Translations under genes and position numbers: made by a program
NCBI GenBank assembly: GCA_007128755.1
Contig: SKWV01000461.1
Span: forward strand, 1 to 12,352
Reading direction: 5' to 3'
DNA: 12,352 bases
Source: Trueperaceae bacterium
Lineage (GTDB): Bacteria > Deinococcota > Deinococci > Deinococcales > Trueperaceae
In this document: positions 8,473 to 12,352 of the stretch, piece by piece
Layout: each line of letters opens with the position of its first letter
How positions within the stretch are numbered: position 1 is the first letter of the stretch
The notes under the pieces: generated by a model
What the model was told of the DNA's origin: nothing
The model's input: the letters and a program-made list of their open reading frames with translations, nothing else
Database searches by the model: none

Positions 8473-8542
8473 CGGCGCCTTCGCGCCGCAGCAGGGCGTG
8501 TCTGCGCCGCCGCGGAGGCCGTTCGCGGCGCACATCGCACCA
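8473..8542. promoter_or_regulatory. Conserved boxes left of repeat copy 1, upstream of the large SARP gene
   Basis: Two blocks, CGGCGCCTTCGCG (8473-8485) and GAGGCCGTTCGCGGC (8515-8529), recur at 9975-9987 and 10017-10031. Both are at identical distances from the 97-bp core, while the sequence between them has diverged. TTCGCG occurs at 8480 and 8522, 42 bp apart (about four helical turns), and again at 8453 beside the start codon. SARP proteins are known to bind spaced direct repeats, so autoregulation is a possibility, not shown. Confidence 0.4.
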
Positions 8543-8557
8543 CTCGGCTGCAACGCC

Positions 8558-8586
8558 TTGACGAATGACGCATACCGCGGTATGTT
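8558..8586 (+). promoter_or_regulatory. Plus-strand promoter with 14-bp operator-like palindrome, copy 1
   Basis: TTGACG (8558-8563), a 17-bp spacer, then TATGTT (8581-8586): close to sigma-70 consensus and striking in such GC-rich DNA. The perfect palindrome CATACCGCGGTATG (8571-8584) spans the 3' part of the spacer and the -10 box, where a repressor would block it. Because of the dyad, the minus strand also reads TTGATT, 17 bp, TATGCG, a poorer promoter pointing at the large SARP gene. Confidence 0.6.
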
Positions 8587-8613
8587 CGAGGAATCAAGCC
8601 AAGAGCACGCAGC

Positions 8614-8636
8614 GGCGCCCGGAGGGGCGCCTTCTT
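8614..8636 (+). terminator. GC hairpin with TTCTT tail, copy 1
   Basis: GGCGCCC (8614-8620), loop GGAG, GGGCGCC (8625-8631), then TTCTTCGTG. It has the form of a weak intrinsic terminator on the plus strand, about 28 nt past the predicted promoter. The stem is preserved in copy 2 while the loop changes, which favours a selected RNA structure. The T-tract is short and interrupted, so it could instead be an attenuator or a stable 3' end. Confidence 0.4.
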
Positions 8637-8649
8637 CGTGGCGCCTGGC

Positions 8650-9528
8650 TCATCGCCGCAGCCGCCTCGATGAGCGCCTCGATCGTGCCCGCTTCACTCC
8701 GCGGCCTCGCCGAGCCACGCTCGCGCCTCGCGGCCCCGCCCGGGCCGGGAGTCGCCGGGTCCCGCCCTCGCCCGCTCCGACGGGAGCATCGGCGTGGGCG
8801 CGCGAACGGTATCCCCCGTGCACACCCCGCAGGATCCGCGCGGCCAACTCGCGGGTGGCGTCCTCCGGCTCGACGCCGAGCTCCTCGTCCAAGCTGCGCC
8901 GGAGGCGCTCGTAGGCGGCGACGGCTTCGCTCCTGGCGCCACCGCGGGCGAGGGCGACGAGGTGGGCCCGCGCCACCTCCTCGTCGAGGGGGTCGTCCCT
9001 CAGGAGGGTCGCGAGCACCTCGAGATGGGCGACGTGGTCACCGCGTGCGGCGAAGGCATCCGCCGCCCGCGTCCCCACCGATCGGACGATGGCGCGCAGC
9101 TCGGCGCGCTCGGCCTCCAGCCAGCGCTCGAACTCCGGGGCGTTCGCGATCGTGAACCCAGCGAGCAGCTCGCCACCCACGTGCGCCCAAGCCCGGCGCC
9201 ATTGTTGTACTGCGACCGCCTCACGGAAGCGCCGCAGATCGGTCGTGACCGGCCAGCGGATGCGCGAGCGCTCACGCTCGAGGCCGCGGGCGTACGGCGC
9301 GTCTTTGACGCGCGACAGTAACGGACGGAGGTTGGAGCGCGCCTGCGCCTCGGGTGACTCCGGCCAGAATAGGTGGACCAACTCCTCCCGCCCGACCCAA
9401 CCGCCGCGGAACGCCAGGAAGAGGAGGATCGCGGTCGACTTGCCGGGCGGCAGCTCCGTCCAGCCGGCGTTCGCACCGAACGCTGGCCGACCCAGGAGCC
9501 GCACCTCGATCGGACCGAGGGCCGCCAT
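8650..9528 (-). CDS. Short SARP-type regulator (winged helix + BTAD), paralog of the 983-aa gene
   Basis: 292 aa. It has an N-terminal winged helix (about 6-97, with FRGGWVGREELVHLFWPE at 40-57 and RSNLRPLLSRVK at 64-75) and a BTAD domain (about 98-233, ending ELGVEPEDATRELAARIL). It aligns along the first ~230 residues with the large regulator downstream but lacks the ATPase and TPR parts. After about 236 it becomes an Arg/Gly/Ala-rich tail without domain character, ending about 10 nt before repeat copy 1. It could be a genuine small SARP (such stand-alone forms exist) or a copy truncated where the repeat joins. No ribosome site precedes the ATG; instead a -10/-35 pair lies directly upstream, suggesting a leaderless mRNA. 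A DNA-binding activator is likely, target unknown. Confidence 0.82.
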   Translation of the reverse strand: MAALGPIEVRLLGRPAFGANAGWTELPPGKSTAILLFLAFRGGWVGREELVHLFWPESPEAQARSNLRPLLSRVKDAPYARGLERERSRIRWPVTTDLRRFREAVAVQQWRRAWAHVGGELLAGFTIANAPEFERWLEAERAELRAIVRSVGTRAADAFAARGDHVAHLEVLATLLRDDPLDEEVARAHLVALARGGARSEAVAAYERLRRSLDEELGVEPEDATRELAARILRGVHGGYRSRAHADAPVGAGEGGTRRLPARAGPRGASVARRGRGVKRARSRRSSRRLRR

Positions 9529-9533
9529 GCAAC

Positions 9534-9562
9534 ATCGTAGACAGCATCATCCGATTTGTGAA
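9534..9562 (-). promoter_or_regulatory. Probable leaderless promoter of the short SARP gene
   Basis: On the minus strand: TTCACA (9562-9557), a 17-bp spacer, then TACGAT (9539-9534), and five bases later the ATG at 9528. Transcription would start at or next to the A of the ATG, which explains why no ribosome site is present. TANNNT boxes just before a start codon are known for leaderless genes in Deinococcota and Actinomycetota. The segment is locally AT-richer than its surroundings. Confidence 0.55.
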
Positions 9563-9619
9563 GCGACGCGTCGCACGTCGGCGCTGCGTGGGCGCTCCCG
9601 GCGCCCGCCGATGCGGCCC

Positions 9620-9871
9620 CTACCCGAGCAGGAGCCTGAGCGCTCGGATCAACAGCGACTCACGGCGCACGCGCGGCCCTGATGACGCCTCTCGCGCCGC
9701 AGCGACGGCCCGGTACGTGCTGGCCTCTCGCTGGTACCGGTCGATCCGCTCCTTGATGTGATGCACTTGACCCATCTCCGTGAACATGGTGTCCAGCTTC
9801 CGCGCTGGCCCGTGCCCCTCCGGCGCCATCTGCTCGTGCACGACGGTAGACCCGACCTCAGCGTCGATCAC
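9620..9871 (-). CDS. Small hypothetical protein (83 aa), charged helical
   Basis: 83 aa from a GTG at 9871; the same frame stays open far upstream but turns into low-complexity Arg/Ser/Ala through the repeat. Other possible starts are ATG codons at residues 15 and 29. The segment HHIKERIDRYQREASTYRAV (37-56), then a charged linker and an amphipathic end RVRRESLLIRALRLLLG, looks like a real helical peptide. Roughly 84% of third positions in the last 70 codons are G or C. I do not recognise the family. It lies between repeat copy 2 and the short SARP gene, 91 nt before the latter. A 9-bp hairpin immediately precedes the chosen start. It could be nonfunctional, but it reads better than any other frame here. 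Confidence 0.42.
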   Translation of the reverse strand: MIDAEVGSTVVHEQMAPEGHGPARKLDTMFTEMGQVHHIKERIDRYQREASTYRAVAAAREASSGPRVRRESLLIRALRLLLG

Positions 9872-9874
9872 GGG

Positions 9875-9897
9875 GAGCGAGACCCGGCGTCTCGCTC
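9875..9897. promoter_or_regulatory. 9-bp inverted repeat upstream of the 83-aa gene
   Basis: GAGCGAGAC (9875-9883), 5-base loop, GTCTCGCTC (9889-9897): perfect 9-bp arms. It ends four bases before the proposed GTG start, so in the mRNA the stem would occlude the ribosome site; alternatively it is a terminator-like stem (no T-run) or an operator. Confidence 0.4.
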
Positions 9898-9974
9898 CGA
9901 GGTCGAATGGTAGCGATGGGTCCGTTGTCGCATGATTGCGCCACCGTTGTGACGCCGAGGCTCGCGGCGTCGCG

Positions 9975-10044
9975 CGGCGCCTTCGCGGCTCCCGGGACGG
10001 GGTTCCCAGGGCCCGCGAGGCGGTTCGCGGCCCCTCCGGAGCGC
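9975..10044. promoter_or_regulatory. Conserved boxes left of repeat copy 2
   Basis: CGGCGCCTTCGCG (9975-9987) and GAGGCGGTTCGCGGC (10017-10031) match the boxes at 8473 and 8515, with exactly the same offsets (70 and 28 bp) to the repeat core. TTCGCG units are again 42 bp apart (9982 and 10024). The bases between the boxes have little similarity. Confidence 0.4.
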
Positions 10045-10059
10045 CTCGGCTGCAACGCC

Positions 10060-10088
10060 TTGACGAATGACGCATACCGCGGTATGTT
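10060..10088 (+). promoter_or_regulatory. Plus-strand promoter with 14-bp operator-like palindrome, copy 2
   Basis: TTGACG (10060-10065), 17-bp spacer, TATGTT (10083-10088), with CATACCGCGGTATG at 10073-10086. All promoter and palindrome bases are identical to copy 1; the two base differences between copies fall just after the -10 box. Confidence 0.6.
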
Positions 10089-10115
10089 GGATGAATCAAG
10101 CCAAGAGCACGCAGC

Positions 10116-10138
10116 GGCGCCCAGGGGGCGCCTTCTTC
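10116..10138 (+). terminator. GC hairpin with TTCTT tail, copy 2
   Basis: GGCGCCC (10116-10122), loop AGG, GGGCGCC (10126-10132), followed by TTCTTCGTG. Stem and tail match copy 1, only the loop differs. Read on the minus strand, as the end of the NamZ operon, it is not followed by a T-run, so it is not a convincing terminator for NamZ. Confidence 0.4.
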
Positions 10139-10201
10139 GTGGGCGGCTCAAGGCGGCGTCGCGTCGAGGCGACGGGCCGGCGGCCACGGTGCCGACCCCG
10201 G

Positions 10202-11446
10202 TCACGCACCCGCAGGCGGCGTCGGCTCCGGGGCGTAGAGCAGCGAGGGCCGCGCCGCGTCGATGTGCGCGAGCGCGGCTCCCGCCCACGCGGCCTGGAT
10301 CTCGGCCGCCTCGCTGCGCCCTTCGACCAGTGCCCGCACGTCGACCCCCCCGGTGAGGCCGTCCACCAGCGGCCCCGCGCTCGGCTCATGCCAGATCTCC
10401 CCCGCGCCGTCTTCGGACGCCCATGGCCGGGAGGCCGCGTCGACCCACGCGAACGACGGGTGGTGCCCGCGCAGGTGCGTCAACACGCGCACCATCGCGG
10501 CGAGCGGCCGCAGCGCGTCCGCGTCGACCACGTGGAGCTGCACGCCGTGACAGGTCTCGCCGCGGTACGTGTCGGTGACCGGACGGAACGAGAGCGGTCG
10601 GAACCGGAGCCCGGGGATCCCCAACGCCCCGAGCTCGCGCGCCAGCGCGTACCCTTCCAGCCACGGCGCGCCGAGCAGCGCGAACGGTAGCGGCGTCCCA
10701 CGGCCTTCGGAGAGGTTGCACCCCTCGAGCAGCACGAGGCCCGGGTAGAGCCGAACCGCGTCGAGCGTGGGCAGACCGGGCGAGGGCGGTACCCACGGCG
10801 CCGGTGGCGCATCGCCGCGCGACCACCCCGTGAGCGGCGCCACACGCAGGTCGACGCCGCCGGAGGGCGCCGTGGCCACGTACAGGCGTGCGAGTTCACC
10901 GAGCGTCAGGCCGTGCTGGAACGGGACGTCGAGGTAGCCGAGGAAGGAGCGGTGGGCCGGGTCGAGCGGCGGGCCGTCGACCATGCCTCCCAGCAGGTTC
11001 GGGCGGTCGCACACCACCACCCGTGTACCCGACTCGGCGGCGGCTTCGAGGAGCAGCGCCAGGCTGGTGGCGTAGGTGTAGCACCGCACCCCCACCTCCT
11101 GCACGTCGACGACGACGGCGTCGACGGACGCCAGCACGGCGCGGTCGGGCCGGCGGCGGGGACCGTAGAGGCTGTGCTGGGCCAGACCCCAGGTCGCGTC
11201 GCGGCGGTCGGGAACGGGGGTGGCGTCGTCCTCGAAACCGCTCCAGCCGTGCTCGGGCGTGAGCAGCGCGACGAGCTCGACGCCCTCGCAGGCGCGCAGG
11301 GCCTCGAGCGTGGTGCGGCCGTCGGACGTGAGCGAGGCCTGGTTCGCGAGGAGCGCCACGCGCCGCGCCCGGCCGAGGTAGCGCTCCGGCGTCGCCAGCA
11401 GCGCGTCGATGCCGAACGTGACACTCCCGCGCCCACCTGAGCTCAC
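10202..11446 (-). CDS. namZ: Exo-beta-N-acetylmuramidase NamZ (DUF1343, GH171)
   Basis: 414 aa from a GTG that overlaps the permease stop by 4 bp (GTGA); the frame is open further upstream but that part is inside the permease gene. Family motifs in order: LLTPEHGW (61-68), VDVQEVGVRCYTY (113-125; the usual form is QDVG), CDRPNLLGG (146-154), and LYPGLVLLEGCN (233-244) running into SEGRGTPLPF (246-255) and GAPW. NamZ removes terminal N-acetylmuramic acid from peptidoglycan fragments. In several characterised bacteria it is exported, but this N-terminus (MSSGGRGSVTFGIDALL) has no signal peptide or lipobox, so it is probably cytoplasmic. Overlap with a sugar permease suggests it acts on imported disaccharide or muramic-acid glycosides. 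An undetected different start could change the location, but no upstream signal-like stretch exists in frame. Confidence 0.9.
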   Translation of the reverse strand: MSSGGRGSVTFGIDALLATPERYLGRARRVALLANQASLTSDGRTTLEALRACEGVELVALLTPEHGWSGFEDDATPVPDRRDATWGLAQHSLYGPRRRPDRAVLASVDAVVVDVQEVGVRCYTYATSLALLLEAAAESGTRVVVCDRPNLLGGMVDGPPLDPAHRSFLGYLDVPFQHGLTLGELARLYVATAPSGGVDLRVAPLTGWSRGDAPPAPWVPPSPGLPTLDAVRLYPGLVLLEGCNLSEGRGTPLPFALLGAPWLEGYALARELGALGIPGLRFRPLSFRPVTDTYRGETCHGVQLHVVDADALRPLAAMVRVLTHLRGHHPSFAWVDAASRPWASEDGAGEIWHEPSAGPLVDGLTGGVDVRALVEGRSEAAEIQAAWAGAALAHIDAARPSLLYAPEPTPPAGA

Positions 11447-12315
11447 CCCTTGACCGCCCCCGCGGTGAGCCCGGCGATGAACTGCCGCGACATCAGCAGG
11501 TAGATGATCAGGAGCGGCAGGCTGGCGAGCACCATGCCGGAGAACACCAGGCTCCAGTTGACGAGGTGCTGCCCGAAGAAGATCTGCATCCCCAGCGGGA
11601 TCGTCTTCCAGGTGTCGCTCTGGATGAACAGCAGCGGGAAGAAGAAGTCGTTCCACCACGGGACGACGTTGACGATGACCACCGCCGCGAGGCCGGGCCG
11701 CACGAGCGGCAGCATGATGCGCCAGAAGATCTGCACCTCGTTGCAGCCGTCGATGCGGGCGGCGTCCTCGAGCTCGCGCGGCAGGTTGCGGAAGAAGACC
11801 GAGAGCAAGAAGACCGACATCGGCATGCCCGACGCCGCGTACGTGAGGATGAGCGAGAAGGGCGTGTCGAGCAGCCCCAGGTCGCGCATGAGCAGGTAGA
11901 GCGGCAGGATGCCGAGCCGGATGGGGATCATGATCCCCGCGAGGAAGAACAGGAACAGCACCGGCCGGAGCCGGAAGCTGTAGCGCGCGAGCGCGTACGC
12001 GGCGGGTGCGGCGGTGGCCAGCAGCAGCAGCGCCGAGCCGCCCGTGATCAGCAGGCTGTTGCGCAGGTAGAGCCCGAACTTCGCGCGCGTCCAGACGCTG
12101 CGGAAGGTGTCGAGGCTCCAGCTCTCCGGCAGGCCGAAGGGGTTGCGGAAGATCTCCGGCGTGGGCTTGAAGGCGGTGAGCACCATCAGCACCACCGGGT
12201 AGAGGAACACGAGCGCCATGGCGCCCATGAACACGTAGGTGGCGATGCGGGCGGCGCGGCGGGCGGGGCGGCCGCTGGCCGCGACGGTCTCCTGGCGCCC
12301 GAGGCTGGCGGCCAC
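11443..12315 (-). CDS. Carbohydrate ABC transporter permease (MalG/CUT1 type)
   Basis: 290 aa, normal for the family. About six transmembrane segments are visible (near 26-48, 88-111, 117-141, 155-175, 208-230, 258-276), with the MalG-type N-terminal ALTAFKP-like region (46-51) and the cytoplasmic EAA loop EDAARIDG (183-190) continuing to MLPLVRP, which contacts the ATPase. It forms the inner-membrane channel with a second permease, whose last codons probably lie just upstream. The GTG start is one base after that gene's stop, and GGAG in the upstream gene's end serves as ribosome site. NamZ overlaps its 3' end by 4 bp, so the three are one operon. The substrate cannot be read from the permease; the NamZ link suggests a muramic-acid-containing sugar. 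Confidence 0.93.
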   Translation of the reverse strand: MAASLGRQETVAASGRPARRAARIATYVFMGAMALVFLYPVVLMVLTAFKPTPEIFRNPFGLPESWSLDTFRSVWTRAKFGLYLRNSLLITGGSALLLLATAAPAAYALARYSFRLRPVLFLFFLAGIMIPIRLGILPLYLLMRDLGLLDTPFSLILTYAASGMPMSVFLLSVFFRNLPRELEDAARIDGCNEVQIFWRIMLPLVRPGLAAVVIVNVVPWWNDFFFPLLFIQSDTWKTIPLGMQIFFGQHLVNWSLVFSGMVLASLPLLIIYLLMSRQFIAGLTAGAVKG

Positions 12316-12316
12316 G

Positions 12317-12352
12317 TCAGTACTCCGTCTGGGAGCGCTGCGTGAAGCGCAC
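12317..12352 (-). CDS. 3' end of an upstream gene, probably the partner sugar permease (MalF type)
   Basis: Eleven codons ending VRFTQRSQTEY and a TGA, one base before the GTG of the MalG-type permease. A short basic/polar tail at this place is what the C-terminus of a CUT1 first permease usually looks like, and permease pairs are normally adjacent in this order. The identification rests on context; the fragment itself is too short to classify. Confidence 0.5.
   Translation of the reverse strand: MRFTQRSQTEY

Larger units (their letters stand above)
8543..8640 (+). repeat. Direct repeat copy 1 (98 bp): promoter, palindrome and hairpin element
   Basis: Nearly identical to 10045-10141: I count two substitutions (8587 and 8590) plus a change in the hairpin loop (GGAG here, AGG there). 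It lies between the end of the short SARP gene and the start of the large one. The one-base loop change shifts any reading frame, and the two copies' open frames diverge right after it, so conservation is at the nucleic-acid level. No terminal inverted repeats or transposase are present. Confidence 0.85.
10045..10141 (+). repeat. Direct repeat copy 2 (97 bp): promoter, palindrome and hairpin element
   Basis: Second copy of the element at 8543-8640, same orientation, 1.5 kb away. It lies about 60 bp downstream of the NamZ stop, and its plus-strand promoter points towards the NamZ 3' end. Copies 1 and 2 flank the 83-aa gene and the short SARP gene, consistent with duplication of a regulator unit together with its upstream control region. 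Confidence 0.85.
9872..10201. other. 330-bp gene-free region between NamZ and the 83-aa gene
   Basis: It contains, from right to left, about 60 bp after the NamZ stop with no clear terminator, repeat copy 2, the conserved boxes at 9975-10044, and the hairpin at 9875-9897. Open frames through it are low-complexity and I regard them as noncoding. Confidence 0.6.

Noticed and set aside
6291..8561. 756-codon plus-strand open frame (also 570-1640, 3078-4001 and other plus frames)
   Set aside because: They are antisense to well-recognised minus-strand genes, have Arg/Ala/Gly/His-rich low-complexity translations and no family motifs. Long antisense frames are expected in such GC-rich DNA.
9620..10099. 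159-codon version of the small gene starting at 10099
   Set aside because: The first half runs through the noncoding repeat and is Arg/Ser-rich; only the last ~83 codons look protein-like.
8543..10141. Insertion sequence or composite transposon flanked by direct repeats
   Set aside because: No transposase, no terminal inverted repeats and no target-site duplication could be seen; the segment between the copies holds regulator genes.
10100..10201. Rho-independent terminator of the NamZ operon
   Set aside because: The hairpin in repeat copy 2 is followed by GCTGCGTG, not a T-run, in the operon's direction; other stems there are short.
8565..10690. Two plus frames beginning MTHTAVC at 8565 and 10067, apparently homologous proteins
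   Set aside because: The similarity comes from the DNA repeat. Their ATG lies between the -35 and -10 boxes, and the frames diverge at the one-base hairpin-loop change.
10202..11659. Longer NamZ start at 11659
   Set aside because: The extra 71 residues lie inside the permease gene and have no family similarity; the GTG at 11446 gives a typical GTGA overlap.
1..12352. tRNA, rRNA, CRISPR array, riboswitch
   Set aside because: No tRNA-like cloverleaf, rRNA signature or regularly spaced repeats were found by reading; a covariance search (Infernal/tRNAscan) was not possible.

Overview
The window is very GC-rich, and every gene I can support lies on the minus strand. The long plus-strand open frames are antisense shadows with low-complexity composition. 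The gene content is bacterial: SARP/BTAD regulators fused to an AAA-type ATPase and TPRs, a baeRF3 release-factor homolog, a GAF-PAS-GAF-GGDEF protein, and NamZ beside a sugar ABC transporter. GTG and TTG starts and one probable leaderless promoter with a TANNNT -10 box add to this. Together they fit a high-GC lineage such as Deinococcota (Trueperaceae-like) or Actinomycetota/Chloroflexota. I lean weakly to the first; nothing in the window proves it.

Layout, read in the direction of transcription (right to left): (1) 12352-10202, an operon with the last codons of an upstream gene (probably the first sugar permease), a MalG-type permease, and an exo-N-acetylmuramidase (NamZ/DUF1343) overlapping the permease by 4 bp. 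It looks like a uptake-and-cleavage module for a cell-wall sugar. (2) 10201-8451, a regulatory region. It holds two direct copies of a ~97-bp noncoding element (10045-10141 and 8543-8640), an unrecognised 83-aa small gene, and a short SARP-type regulator with an apparent leaderless promoter. (3) 8450-5294, a 983-aa SARP-ATPase-TPR regulator followed 7 nt later by a 65-aa small gene. (4) 5168-2002, a GAF-PAS-GAF-GGDEF diguanylate cyclase and an M24 (Xaa-Pro) peptidase. (5) 1850-1, a baeRF3 protein and, 14 nt downstream, an NmrA-like SDR gene cut by the window edge.

The most unusual signal is the duplicated element. Each copy has a consensus-like plus-strand promoter (TTGACG, 17 bp, TATGTT). 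A perfect 14-bp palindrome runs from the promoter spacer into the -10 box, and a 7-bp GC hairpin followed by TTCTTC begins a few tens of bases downstream. The predicted product would be an RNA of roughly 45 nt, or the element is a shared regulated leader. Two further blocks containing TTCGCG occur at the same spacing on the left of both copies. The copies flank the small-gene/short-SARP segment, and one lies upstream of the large SARP, suggesting a duplicated regulator cassette with its own control element.
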